A stretch of DNA of 64,000 nt from an uncultured Propionibacterium sp. (GTDB lineage: Bacteria; Actinomycetota; Actinomycetes; Propionibacteriales; Propionibacteriaceae). The notes under the pieces were generated by a model that made no database searches, had not been told where the DNA came from, and saw only the letters and a list, made by a program, of their open reading frames with translations. Within the stretch, counting starts at the first letter, position 1. Every line of letters begins with the position of its first letter. Shown here piece by piece: positions 36,361 through 45,715 of the stretch. A program made the position numbers and the translations under genes. The stretch is from contig CALHWB010000033.1 in NCBI GenBank assembly GCA_938036835.1, positions 5,893-69,892 on the forward strand, written 5' to 3'.

Positions 36361-36545
36361 CAGTCGCTAAAGAGGACATTCAAATCCCCAGGGGCTAGGC
36401 AAAGTCTTTGTCATACTGGTCTGGTATGGGTCAAGAGGGTGATGGTTTCGTCGGGATGTCTGGTGTGGCGACTGACCGAGGATCAGTACGTTCGCGGACG
36501 CGCGGTAGCCCTGACTTCAACACGTTTCAGGTACATCTGTCCCCC

Positions 36546-38140
36546 TCAGTTCTTCTTGAAGCCGGAACTGGGGTCGGACTTGAGGACGTGGGTGTTTTCG
36601 CTGATCGTCCGGACTTCGGATTCGTTGAAGCCCTCGGGTTTGACGGCTTGGATGTCGATGGTGATATCGAGCTTCGCGCCGGTTCCGGCGAGGTGGTCGA
36701 TGACCTCGCGGGTGACGTTGCCGATGTCGCGGGAGTAGCGGTCGGGATCGATCTTGACCGAGCCGAAGAAGCGCGTGAGTGCTGCTTCGAGGGCGGACTC
36801 GATCGGTGATGGCTCGTCGCTGCCGGTCGCAGGCTGAGGTGCCCAGGCGATGTCTATCGGGCTGACGTCCTTGCCGCCGTCTTCTGCCTGTCGGGCGGCG
36901 GCTTCCCGCGCCGCCGCGCGATCGGCCTCAACCTGCTGCTGCGCCCGGTCGATCTCGGTGAGCAGTGTGCTGTCGGTGACCTGAATGTTCGTGTTCTGGG
37001 CTGGCGGCACCACGAGTCCTCGGTAGCGACCGGTTTCGGCGTCTTTGCCGGTGGCGATGCCGAAGCGTTCGTCGTCGACGAGCACTGCGGTCAGTGCCTG
37101 CTGGATCGCTGCGTCGAGCACTTCGCGTCGCACGAGGCGGGGCAGGTAGTCGTTCCGGTACAGGTTCGTGAAGCTGCGCGCCACGGCAGCGATGGTCGTG
37201 AGACCTTCGGCCTTTGGTGCCTGGAACAGGCGGCGGCGGACGATCTCGAACGATTCGTCCTTGCTGGGGACCGCCGCTGGCTCGCGACGCGGCGGATCAC
37301 GTTCTGCAGATGCTCCAGCGCGAGTTGACCGTTCGCGCCACCGATCTCGATGTCGCTGCCGTGTCCTTCGGCGCCGGTGTCGACATCACGAGCATCACCC
37401 CCAGCACGGAACGCATGATCTCGGTCAAAGATTGGGCGAAGGTGAACGGTGTCTCGAACGAACCAGCTGGCAGTTTCCTGTCGGTGACGAGTTGGCGCGC
37501 GTACCCCGCCCACTCATCGATCAGGATCAGCGCGGGGGAGTAACGCACTATCAGGGTACGCCAATCAGGGTACGCGGCGCCTCCCAGGGCTGCTGCCCGC
37601 GCGGTTGTCCTCGTCGATCAGGTCATAGGCCTCCCGCCCGCCCAACTGCCAGGCCAGTTCACCCCACAGCGTGTAGACCTCGGTGCCGTGATTGGTGAGC
37701 CGGCCTTCAGATAGGTGCCGGCAAGCGCAACTCGTCGCACGCCGAGAGTGCTGGGATCGGGGTTGCCGTTGGCGGCGACCAGTTCCTGGAGTCCTTGCGG
37801 GAAGTCCTTGGCAGGGGTACCGCTGAACAGGTGATAGAGCACCAGCATCGAGTGGGTCTTGCCGCCACCGAAGTTGGTCTGGAGATTCACCACTGGGCTC
37901 ACCCCGGCATCGCCGTTCGGTAGCCCTGCTCGGTGATCCGCTCGAAGCTGCACCTGCACGTCATGCTTGGCCAACGCGCGCAGTGGCCCACACCGTCGCT
38001 GGGCATCCTCCCTCGCCCACGCGGTCGGCTGGTCCGCAGTCTTGTAGACCCGCGTCATCACCTCGTCAACCTCATCCAGGAGCCCCTTCGGAGAGCAGGT
38101 CGAACGCCTTGCCCACGCGATTCCGGTTGTTCATCGCCAT
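36546..38140 (-). pseudogene. DUF499 ATPase, frameshifted and partly deleted
   Basis: From the 5' end: NNRNRVGKAFDLL, then VNLQTNFGGGKTHSMLVLYH with the Walker A, and TLGVRRVALAGTYLKAG. After a gap comes ALILIDEWAGYARQLVTDRK (Walker B) and FTFAQSLTEIMRSV, then IEIGGANGQLALEHLQNVIR. A long intact C-terminal stretch (36,546-37,184) reaches the natural stop. At least three frameshifts and an internal loss (the full proteins are about 1,000 residues or more) make it non-functional. DUF499 ATPases are co-encoded with DUF1156 methylases in putative anti-phage loci; remnants of that partner lie just upstream. Confidence 0.72.
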
Positions 38141-38201
38141 CGTCGTCTCCTAGACCCCACCACTTGCTGTCGTCGAGGCTGCGTTCAGCGCCTGCCGATC
38201 C

Positions 38202-38520
38202 CTACTCATCAGTGTCCTCTCCCGCCGCTGCGGTGAGCTGCCTCCGGGCGATCCGTTCCTGCGCCTTCCGGTAGACCGTCTGGATGCGGGCCTGTTCTGC
38301 CTTGCCACGAATCCCCACCCGCTGCCTACTTCGAGCAGGAAGACTCCAAATCCCTGACGATCGCCTCTTCAAGGTCACATTCGGCGTAGGCATCCTTCAG
38401 CCCCAGGAAATCCAGGAAGTACGGGTCGTGGAAGCTGTCGGCCGCAACCAACTGCGCCCGCTCGATCAAAGCCGACACTTGCTCCACGAGTTCGCCGCCA
38501 TCCGCCCTGACAGACTCCGC
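38202..38520 (-). pseudogene. DUF1016 nuclease relic lacking its catalytic core
   Basis: DSFHDPYFLDFLGLKDAYAE and CDLEEAIVRDLE, then in a shifted frame FLLEVGSGWGFVARQ, match the DUF1016 middle. The sequence then jumps to KAEQARIQTVYRKAQERIAR, the family's C-terminal tail. The intact homologue in the BREX operon aligns at both ends. The PD-(D/E)xK segment between them is deleted, so it cannot cut DNA. Confidence 0.7.
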
Positions 38521-38537
38521 AACGGCCTGAAACGGAG

Positions 38538-38831
38538 TCAGGTCCGCGCCAGAGCGCCGATCGACGTGTCCGAGGCTCGTGCGAACTGATCGGCGATACC
38601 TGAGCTTCCTTGGCTCCAGCCGAATTGGCGGTACCACTTCACTGCGAAACGCGGGCCTGGATCGAAGTCGGATTCCTGCTCTCCCAGCACCTCGTCCAAA
38701 GTGGCATTGCTCAGCAACAAGGAGTCCTTCACACTCATGTCCGACCCGTCGGCCTTCCGCACCCGCGAGTAGCGGGAGAACACCGCGATGGCTGCCTGGG
38801 CCAGATCAACTGGCGCGATGGCGCCCTGCAT
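38538..38831 (-). pseudogene. C-terminal fragment of a DUF1156 DNA methyltransferase
   Basis: MQGAIAPVDLAQAAIAVFSR, YSRVRKADGSDMSVKDSLLL and RFAVKWYRQFGWSQGSSGIA match the closing part of DUF1156 adenine methylases (AIAPVDLAQAAIGPGMaVFSRY..., VKWFRQFGW). The methylase motifs are missing. The homology starts within about four bases of the 3' end of tRNA-His, so the 5' part of the gene was removed precisely at the tRNA boundary. Confidence 0.65.
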
Positions 38832-38834
38832 GAG

Positions 38835-38908
38835 GGTGGGTAACCGGACTTGAACCGGCGACCGCCTGGACCACAACCAGGAGCTCTACCAACTGAGCTA
38901 TACCCACC
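38835..38908 (-). tRNA. tRNA-His (GTG anticodon)
   Basis: Read on the minus strand it folds into a cloverleaf. Acceptor GTGGGTA pairs with TACCCAC, and the extra 5' G opposite a C discriminator is typical of tRNA-His. The D arm contains AGCTCAGTTGGTAGAGCT, the anticodon loop is TTGTGGT, and the T arm contains GGTTCAAGTCC. CCA is not encoded. It forms the right border of the defence island. Confidence 0.95.
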
Positions 38909-39071
38909 ATGCCGATCCAGCCCGCACGATGCTGGATAGCCCCTGTAGCCTAGCGGCTCGATGAGCCAAGTGGAAATCGGCCATCGGCGGGGGTCCCCCG
39001 AACCCGGCATGCCTCGCGGACGACCGGATCGGAGCCGCCCGGTAGGAGTCGTCCGGGGCTGTCGTGGCGGC

Positions 39072-39734
39072 TCAGCCATCGGCGGCCTCGTCGCTGCCCT
39101 CGAAGGCCTGCGCGGCCGCGCCCAGCCCGGTTAGGGCACCTTCGTGGTGGCCGGCGATGATGCGCGCCTCGGTGGTGGAAGGCCCCGGGGTGGGCACGAA
39201 GATCGCCTCGCGGTAGTAGCGCAGTTCCTCGATGGATTCCTGGATGTCGGCCAGGGCGCGATGGTTCCCGTTCTTGGCAGGGGTGTTGTAGTAGGCCCTG
39301 GGAAACCACCGCCGGGCCAGTTCCTTGATGCTCGACACGTCGACATTGCGGTAGTGCACGTGGGCTTCGAGGGCCGGCATGTCGCGTGCCAGGAAGGCCC
39401 GGTCGGTGCCGATCGTGTTACCGGCCAGCGGGGCCTTGTGGGCCACCGGAACATGGGTTTTCACATAGTCGAGCGCCTGCTGCTCGGCTTCGGCCATGGT
39501 CAGCGTGGCCGTTTTGAGCTCTTCGAGCAATCCCGACTTGGTGTGCATCTCCCGCACCACATCGCGCATCTGGGCGAGCGCGGCTGTCGGGGGAGCGATC
39601 AGCAGATCCAGGCCATCCCCCAGCACGGTCAACTCGCCATCGGTCACGAGGACGGCCACTTCAACCAGAGCATCGGCGGTCAGGTCAAGACCGGTCATCT
39701 CGCAGTCGATCCACACCAACATGTCGTCGTTCAC
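39072..39734 (-). CDS. orn: Oligoribonuclease
   Basis: This is a DEDDh exonuclease of about 220 residues that degrades 2-5-nt RNAs to mononucleotides. MLVWIDCEMTGLDL holds the first Asp-x-Glu, NTIGTDRAFLARDMP the second Asp, and YYNTPAKNGNHRALADIQES the His and last Asp. RNVDVSSIKELARRWFP is the Orn-specific segment. The chosen start is a GTG giving VNDDMLVWIDCE (family proteins start MNDxLVWIDCE); the ATG at 39,722 is the alternative. An about 20-residue acidic C-terminal extension exceeds the E. coli length, as in other actinobacteria. Confidence 0.93.
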   Translation of the reverse strand: MNDDMLVWIDCEMTGLDLTADALVEVAVLVTDGELTVLGDGLDLLIAPPTAALAQMRDVVREMHTKSGLLEELKTATLTMAEAEQQALDYVKTHVPVAHKAPLAGNTIGTDRAFLARDMPALEAHVHYRNVDVSSIKELARRWFPRAYYNTPAKNGNHRALADIQESIEELRYYREAIFVPTPGPSTTEARIIAGHHEGALTGLGAAAQAFEGSDEAADG

Positions 39735-39820
39735 CACGCCAGCATAGGGCTCACCGGCCGGCGATCCGGTCCTGCAACGTCGAGGACGGGCCCGGTCGGC
39801 TGCGGTCCGCGCATGGCCGC

Positions 39821-41047
39821 CTATTCGGCTGGCCGGGTCGCGGCGAGCTGTTCGGGGTTGCGTGGCACCCAGCGGGCTAGCCAATAGCCGCCAAGCAATC
39901 CCAGCCCACCGATCACCCAGCTGCTGACGGCCAGCCCGGTCAGGGCGGCCACGCCGGCGATTATCGCCGGACCGGCCAGCGTTCCCCCGTCGGCCAGCAG
40001 GCGCCAGCCGGCCAGGAACTGGGCACGGCCGAAGCCGGGGGAGGCGTCGGCGCCCAGGGTGAGTACGATACCCGAACTCACCCCATTGCCGATGCCTAGC
40101 AATACGGCCACGATCCCGACCTGTAGGTAGGTGGTGGTGAAGGGCAGCACCAGCATGCATATCGCCAGGGCAAACATGGTGGGGACGCAGACCCACCACC
40201 GGCCGAAACGATCCATGATCGCCCCGCCCGGCAGGAACAGCACCACATCGAAGGCCATCGACAACGCATACAGCAGGCTGACATCGGCCGGGGAGAAACC
40301 CGCCTGGTGGGCCCACAACGGAACGAGGGTCTGCCGGGAACTGCGCATCATCATCAGGCCCAGGCATCCCAAGCCGAGGGTCAACAGGGAACGCCGGTGC
40401 CGGTGCAGGACCGACCGGGTATGGGCGCGGTTGCCGTCGGCGTCCCGCTGTGCGCGGCGGTCGGTGGGCAAATCGGGCAGCACCAGCGTTACCAGGGCGG
40501 CCAGCAGGCTGGTGAGGGCGCCGAAGGCGAAGGCGTGGGCGACCTCGCCCCGGGACAGGATCGCCGAGGCCGCCAATGGGCCCAGGAACCCACCGATGCG
40601 GAAGACCCCACCCAGGCTGGACATGCCACGGGCCCGCCAGCGCAGCGGGATCGCCTCGGTGGCATAGGTCTGGCGGGCCAGCCCAAAGATGGATCCGGTC
40701 ATGCCGTGGATGAACACCGCCGTGGCCAGCACGGGCAACGAGGTGGCCCAGAAGACCGCGAGCAGCATCGCGGCATCGACCAGGCAGGCCAGTATGATGC
40801 TTAGCTTCTCGCCGAGCCGGGCGGCGATGACACCGGCCGGCAGGTCGAACAGCAGCATCGCCAGCCCGGGCAGCGCGGTGATGGCTGCGGCGACTCCGAC
40901 CGAGGCGTGCAACACCGTGGCCTGCACCGCGATCAGCGGTACGACCGCGCCGAACCCAATCGAGGCGACCAGCGTGGGGCCGTAGATGGCGATGATCAGG
41001 CGCACCCAATGGCTGCGGGGCGGTCTGGGTTGGGGCGGCACGATCAC
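39821..41047 (-). CDS. Major facilitator superfamily transporter
   Basis: The 408-residue protein has about 12 membrane helices in two halves joined by a charged loop (DRRAQRDADGNRAHTR, about residues 197-215). Loop 2-3 carries DLPAGVIAARLGEK and the second half GGAIMDRFGRWW, the Gly-x3-Asp-Arg signature of MFS proteins, probably drug/H+ antiporters. Repeats such as LLGIGNGVSSGIVLTLGAD suit the DHA1 group. No regulator is adjacent. The substrate is unknown. Confidence 0.88.
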   Translation of the reverse strand: MIVPPQPRPPRSHWVRLIIAIYGPTLVASIGFGAVVPLIAVQATVLHASVGVAAAITALPGLAMLLFDLPAGVIAARLGEKLSIILACLVDAAMLLAVFWATSLPVLATAVFIHGMTGSIFGLARQTYATEAIPLRWRARGMSSLGGVFRIGGFLGPLAASAILSRGEVAHAFAFGALTSLLAALVTLVLPDLPTDRRAQRDADGNRAHTRSVLHRHRRSLLTLGLGCLGLMMMRSSRQTLVPLWAHQAGFSPADVSLLYALSMAFDVVLFLPGGAIMDRFGRWWVCVPTMFALAICMLVLPFTTTYLQVGIVAVLLGIGNGVSSGIVLTLGADASPGFGRAQFLAGWRLLADGGTLAGPAIIAGVAALTGLAVSSWVIGGLGLLGGYWLARWVPRNPEQLAATRPAE

Positions 41048-41085
41048 TCATCGAGTCTTGCACCCGGCTAACGGATCGGGCAGGG

Positions 41086-41158
41086 CGCCCCCGGCGAGGA
41101 TCGAACTCGCGGCCAGCCGCTTAGAAGGCGGATGCTCTATCCACTGAGCTACGGAGGC
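41086..41158 (-). tRNA. tRNA-Arg (TCT anticodon)
   Basis: On the minus strand, acceptor GCCTCCG pairs with CGGGGGC (one T-G pair). The D arm contains AGCTCAGTGGATAGAGC, the anticodon loop CTTCTAA reads TCT, and the T arm contains GAGTTCGATCCTC. CCA is not encoded. It lies just upstream of the MFS gene on the same strand. Confidence 0.94.
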
Positions 41159-41357
41159 AGACCAAGCCTAGTCCGCTGGCTCGGTGCTGGGCCAGTCGCG
41201 GGCATCGACCGGGCGGCCCCGGCCCTTCGGGCACCGGATCGGATCGCACTCCAGGCCGCGATTCCCGGCGCGTTTTCCCCGGTGGCTCAGGCATCGACAG
41301 GTGCGCGGGGTCCCGGGTCGCGCCCCGGACCCCGCGGCATCCCGGCCGCCTCGGGCA

Positions 41358-42128
41358 TCATTCGGCGTGCCGGTCGGGGCCGCCGGTCACGAATTCGCGG
41401 GTGCGTTGTGCGTTCGGATGGTCCAATACGCTGGCCGGCGAGCCCTGCTCGACGATCTGGCCATCGGCCAGGAAGACCACCCGGTCGGCCACCTGACGGG
41501 CAAATCCGGTCTCGTGGGTCACCATGATCAGGGTTCGCTTTCCGGCGGATAGTTCCCGCATCACGGCCAGCACCCGCTCGCTCATCCGCGGATCCAGGGC
41601 GCTGGTGACCTCGTCGAACAGCAGCACCTCGGGCTCGACGGCCAACGCCCGGGCGATGGCCACGCGCTGTTGCTGTCCGCCGGATAACTCGCTCGGCAAC
41701 TGTTCGGCCACCTCCGGCAGGTGGACGCGGGCCAGCAGCTCACGGGCCCTGGCCTGCGCTTGCCGGGCCGAGCACAAGCCGAGCTCGGCCGGGGCCAGGG
41801 CGATATTCTGTAGGGCATTCAGGCGGGGAAACAGGTTGAACTGTTGGAATACCATGCCGATCCGGCGCCGGACCGGGGCAATGTCGGTCCCGGGAGCGCA
41901 GATGTCTACGCCGTGGAATAAGACCTGGCCGCGATCGGGCACCTCCAGGCGATTCAGGCAACGCAGCAGGGTCGATTTCCCCGATCCCGAGGGACCGATG
42001 ATCGCCACCACTTCGCCGGTGGCCACCCGAAGGTCGATACCGCGCAGCACCGGCCGGCCCGCGAAGCTTTTCTGCACCCCGATGGCCTGGAGCAGGGGCT
42101 GTGGGCTGACGGTCGGGTGCGTCTCCAC
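41358..42128 (-). CDS. Polar amino-acid ABC transporter ATPase (GlnQ-like), orphan
   Basis: This 256-residue ATPase is intact. AIIGPSGSGKSTLLRCLNRL is the Walker A, FQQFNLFPRL the Q-loop, ELSGGQQQRVAIARAL the signature, VLLFDEVTSALDP the Walker B, and MVTHETGFARQVADRV the H-loop. The wording matches the polar amino-acid uptake family. The start is a GTG just after the palindrome-like ACTAGT; longer frames are unsupported. No permease or binding protein is visible on either side, so partners must be elsewhere. Confidence 0.87.
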   Translation of the reverse strand: METHPTVSPQPLLQAIGVQKSFAGRPVLRGIDLRVATGEVVAIIGPSGSGKSTLLRCLNRLEVPDRGQVLFHGVDICAPGTDIAPVRRRIGMVFQQFNLFPRLNALQNIALAPAELGLCSARQAQARARELLARVHLPEVAEQLPSELSGGQQQRVAIARALAVEPEVLLFDEVTSALDPRMSERVLAVMRELSAGKRTLIMVTHETGFARQVADRVVFLADGQIVEQGSPASVLDHPNAQRTREFVTGGPDRHAE

Positions 42129-42261
42129 GCCGCCGATACTAGTACCTGGCACGCGGCTGCCGGGGCTGGTCGTCTCTGGCGGTATGGCGCCCGGCCCGCA
42201 GTTCGCGCCCCGCGATTTGCGTGCTGGGGTTGGCAGACCGGGACGCGGTAGTCTTGCCGGC

Positions 42262-43815
42262 ATGACCCATGACGCCAATACCTGGCGGCCGGTGGCGTCC
42301 ACCCAACCGGTTCGAGCGACTGGACGCGGTGCTGCCGCCCGAATCACCAGGGCACCCGAAGGGCTGGGTATCGCCGGGGTCGGCCGGGCCGCCCAGTACC
42401 GGCGGGCGCGCAATGGCCTGGCTCGTCATGCGGATCCGGCCCTGCCCGGCTGGCAGCGATTCCTGCGCAACCCGTATCTGTGGCTCACCTTGCTGCTGAC
42501 CGGCCTGTACGGCTGGCTCGGCTACCTGAGCTATCGCATCATCGGGAACAATCTGATCCTGGAAATGGCGGACTACGCTAAAGAGCACAACATGCCTACC
42601 CTGGAGGCGACCTGGCCCCAGGTCAACGAGGCCTACTGGTCGGTGACCAAACTGGCATTTCCCACACTCGGCTTCTTCCTGGTCTTCTTCGTGCTGATCG
42701 ATCGGCTGCGGCCCACCTCGTTGCTGATGAAATGGTTGGCCCTGGGCTGGGGTGCCACGGTGGCGGTCTTCGTATCGCTGCATGTCAACTCCTGGGCGGG
42801 TGACCTGATGCGCGCCGAAGGCCCGATAGACCCCGCCCAGGGTGCCCGATCGGCGATCTTCTCGGCGCCTTTCGTAGAGGAAGCCGCCAAGGCGACGGTT
42901 CTGTTCATCCTAGCCATCCTGTTGCGCCGCCGGATGGTGAGCGTGCATCAGGTGTTCACCCTGTCTGGCTTGTCGGCGGTCGGGTTCGCATTCAGCGAGA
43001 ACATCGTCTACTACCTGAGGGTGTTCATTTGGATCACCCGGGTACCCGGTGAGGAGGTGCGGGCGTCGGTCGACCGGATCGTGTTGCTGCGGGGCGCCGT
43101 GTTGTGCTTCGGGCATCCGCTGTTCACCGCCATGACCGCTTTCGGGCTGGTGGTCGGTCTGCAGAACCGCAGCAAACTGGTCCGAGTGCTGGCCCCCGTG
43201 ACCGGTTACCTGGCGGCAGCCTTCGGGCACATGCTGTTCAACGGTTTCGCAAGTATCTCCGGTGACGTGCTGCCGATGGCGGTCGGTGGTTGGATGGCCA
43301 GCCTGGCCATCGTGGTCCTGCTGGCCTTCCGTTACATCACCCAGACCCGCAATATCCGTGCCCGGCTGACCGAGATGGTGCAGTTGGGCTGGCTGCAGCC
43401 CACCGATCCAATGGTTTTCAGCAGCCTGTTCGGACGCTGGCGCATGGCCTTTGCGGGTTTGCTGCGGGGACCGCGCGTGTTCTCTAACACGCTGCGCCTG
43501 CAACGCATCATGACCGAACTCGCCAATGTGCGTGAGGCGGAACTGCGCGGCACCATCGACGCGATGGCGATCGAACGGGAAAGAGAGCTGATCCTGGACG
43601 CGGGCGTGGCCCGGGTCTGGGCCGTGGACCGTAACGCGGGTGTGCGCGTCATCCCTCCGGAGTGGGGCGAGAAGTGGCGTGCCTGGCGTCGTCGCCGCCG
43701 CGAATGGCGTGCCCAACGCCGGGCTGCGAAGGCCGGTGCCAGCGGTGCCTGGGGTGCCTCGGCCGGGGCACCGGTTCCCACCACTGTTGGCGGTTGGCCG
43801 CCTGGGGGGCGCTGA
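42262..43815 (+). CDS. PrsW-family intramembrane metalloprotease
   Basis: This 517-residue membrane protein has about eight to nine transmembrane helices between residues 70 and 370. PFVEEAAKATVLFI contains the Glu-Glu-x3-Lys motif, LSAVGFAFSENIVYYLRVFI the second motif with Glu-Asn, and GHPLFTAMTAFG and FGHMLFNGF the His-containing motifs. These are the PrsW metal-site residues; PrsW in Bacillus cleaves anti-sigma factor RsiW. A cytoplasmic, Arg-rich C-terminal tail of about 140 residues is longer than in PrsW. The ATG is divergent from the ABC ATPase. No sigma/anti-sigma pair is next to it, so the target is unknown. Confidence 0.85.
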   Translation: MTHDANTWRPVASTQPVRATGRGAAARITRAPEGLGIAGVGRAAQYRRARNGLARHADPALPGWQRFLRNPYLWLTLLLTGLYGWLGYLSYRIIGNNLILEMADYAKEHNMPTLEATWPQVNEAYWSVTKLAFPTLGFFLVFFVLIDRLRPTSLLMKWLALGWGATVAVFVSLHVNSWAGDLMRAEGPIDPAQGARSAIFSAPFVEEAAKATVLFILAILLRRRMVSVHQVFTLSGLSAVGFAFSENIVYYLRVFIWITRVPGEEVRASVDRIVLLRGAVLCFGHPLFTAMTAFGLVVGLQNRSKLVRVLAPVTGYLAAAFGHMLFNGFASISGDVLPMAVGGWMASLAIVVLLAFRYITQTRNIRARLTEMVQLGWLQPTDPMVFSSLFGRWRMAFAGLLRGPRVFSNTLRLQRIMTELANVREAELRGTIDAMAIERERELILDAGVARVWAVDRNAGVRVIPPEWGEKWRAWRRRRREWRAQRRAAKAGASGAWGASAGAPVPTTVGGWPPGGR

Positions 43816-43858
43816 CCTGTCAAAGTAGTGCTGTCGGGTGACCGGGAGGATGGGACTG

Positions 43859-45715
43859 ATGGATCTCGCCGGGGCGTTGACCGCCCTGCGGACTGCACTG
43901 GAGTCGGTGCGTTTACCGTTGGGGCTGCCCGATCAGCGGTCCGCCGATCGTCTCGCCCACCAGATCGTGGCACAGCTGGACGACTATGTGCTGCCCCGCC
44001 TGGCCGATCTGGCGGCCCCGCTGCTGGCGGTGGTCGGAGGATCCACCGGTGCGGGCAAGTCCACCCTGGTCAATACCATGATCGGGCGGGTGGTCTCGCA
44101 GCCGGGCGTGATCCGTCCCACCACCAGATCGCCGGTGCTGGTGCACAACCCGGCCGATGAACACTGGTTTGCCGATGACCGGGTGCTGCCCGGACTGATC
44201 CGTTCGCGGGTGGCCAGCAGCGATCAACGCTCGCTGCAATTGGTTGCCGAGCCCACCCTGCCCCCGGGTCTGGCCGTGTTGGATGCCCCCGATATCGATT
44301 CGGTCGTCGAACAGAACCGCCGATTGGCTGCCCAGCTGCTGGACGCAGCCGATCTGTGGCTGTTCGTGACCTCCGCCGCGCGGTACGCCGACGCGGTTCC
44401 TTGGGAGTTCCTCCAGACGGCCGCGGAGCGGGGCGCCTCTATCGCGGTGGTCCTGGACCGGGTGCCGCCGGCCGCGATGTCGGTGGTGCCGGCCGATCTG
44501 GGGCGCATGATGACCGAGCATGGGCTGGCGGATGCGCCGTTGTTCGCGGTTCCCGAGACCATCGTGGACGATGTGGGATTGCTGCCGGATGCGGCAGTGG
44601 CGCCGATCCGCACCTATCTGGCCACCTTAGCGGCCGACCGGGAGGCCCGCGAGCAGGTGGTGCGTCGTACCCTGAACGGAGCCATCGCCTCGTTGACCGG
44701 CCGGGTGTCCGAGGTGGCGGCCGCCGTGGACGCCCAGGTCGATGCCTGCCGGCAGCTGGAGGCGGATGCCGCCCGGGCCTTCGGGGAGGCCGCCCGGCAG
44801 GTTTCGGTGCAATCCAGCGATGGCACCCTGCTGCGCGGCGAGGTGCTGTCGCGCTGGCATGACTATGTCGGCACCGGGGATCTGCTGCGTGGCCTCGACC
44901 AGCGGGTGAGCGCGCTGCGTGACCGGGTGACGGGTTTCTTCAACGGCAACCAGCAACGCGGCGCGCAGGTCGGGGTGGCTGCCGGAGGTGGGCTGGAGGC
45001 ACTGATCCGTGCCGAGGGTGAGGCCGCCACCGAGCGGGCGGTGTCGGCCTGGCAGGGCAACCCAGCCGGTCGCGAACTGCTCAGCCGGCATCCCGAGCTG
45101 GCCCGGCCGAGTGCCGACCTGGAAGCGGAGGTGGCGCGCACCATCCGGGCCTGGCAGACCGATGTGCTTGACCTGGTCGCCGGCGAAGGCCGGGGGAGAC
45201 GCCAGGCGGCCCGGGTCGCCGCATTGGGGGTCAACGGGGTGGGGGCCGCGTTGATGCTGGTCATCTTCTTCAACACCGGCGGGCTGACCGGCGCCGAGGG
45301 TGGCGTTGCGGTTGGTACCACGGTGCTTGCCCAGCGGTTGCTCGAGTCGGTTTTCGGGGACGAGGCGGTGCGCCGGCTAGCCAAGCAGGCCAAAGCCGAC
45401 CTGGATGCCCGAGTGGAAGGGCTGCTGGCTGGCGAACTGGTGAGGTTCACCCGCGTTCTGGGGCAGTTGCCCATCGACCGGGCCCAGGCCGAGCGGATTC
45501 GTCAAGCCATGCATTCGGTGCATCGGGCCCGCGGTGTTCCGCCGGCCGGCTACCCGGCTGTCCCGAGCGAAACACCGGAAACCGCCGTATTGCCTGCGGG
45601 CAGGCGCTTCGAGTTGTTGCCTGCGAATGGGGCCGAGAGCGGTGAGGTCTACGAGGCCGAACTGGTCTACGACGAGGATTCGGGCCGGGGTGTGAGTCAT
45701 GGCCAAACGCGATAA
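43859..45715 (+). CDS. Dynamin-like P-loop GTPase, first of a pair
   Basis: The 618-residue protein has a GTPase domain at the N-terminus. VVGGSTGAGKSTLVNTMIGR (about residues 57-76) is the G1, TTRSP the switch region, and VLDAPDIDSVVEQNR the G3 with Asp-x2-Asp. The middle is helical, and an Ala/Gly-rich hydrophobic hairpin around MLVIFFNTGG (about residue 465) could enter the membrane, as in bacterial dynamins. ATG 43859 has GGGAGG nine bases upstream; GTG 43838 and ATG 43850 are less well placed. It overlaps the next GTPase gene by 17 bases, so the two are made together. Confidence 0.78.
   Translation: MDLAGALTALRTALESVRLPLGLPDQRSADRLAHQIVAQLDDYVLPRLADLAAPLLAVVGGSTGAGKSTLVNTMIGRVVSQPGVIRPTTRSPVLVHNPADEHWFADDRVLPGLIRSRVASSDQRSLQLVAEPTLPPGLAVLDAPDIDSVVEQNRRLAAQLLDAADLWLFVTSAARYADAVPWEFLQTAAERGASIAVVLDRVPPAAMSVVPADLGRMMTEHGLADAPLFAVPETIVDDVGLLPDAAVAPIRTYLATLAADREAREQVVRRTLNGAIASLTGRVSEVAAAVDAQVDACRQLEADAARAFGEAARQVSVQSSDGTLLRGEVLSRWHDYVGTGDLLRGLDQRVSALRDRVTGFFNGNQQRGAQVGVAAGGGLEALIRAEGEAATERAVSAWQGNPAGRELLSRHPELARPSADLEAEVARTIRAWQTDVLDLVAGEGRGRRQAARVAALGVNGVGAALMLVIFFNTGGLTGAEGGVAVGTTVLAQRLLESVFGDEAVRRLAKQAKADLDARVEGLLAGELVRFTRVLGQLPIDRAQAERIRQAMHSVHRARGVPPAGYPAVPSETPETAVLPAGRRFELLPANGAESGEVYEAELVYDEDSGRGVSHGQTR

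Noticed and set aside
38835..38908. tRNA-His as an attachment site with a duplicate at the left border
   Set aside because: I found no second copy of the tRNA 3' end near 3 kb or elsewhere in the window, so a direct-repeat pair is not claimed.
39072..41063. A 663-codon open frame running through both the MFS gene and orn on the minus strand
   Set aside because: Its first two thirds are an Arg/Gly-rich shadow of the MFS gene in another frame; only the last 220 codons match Orn.
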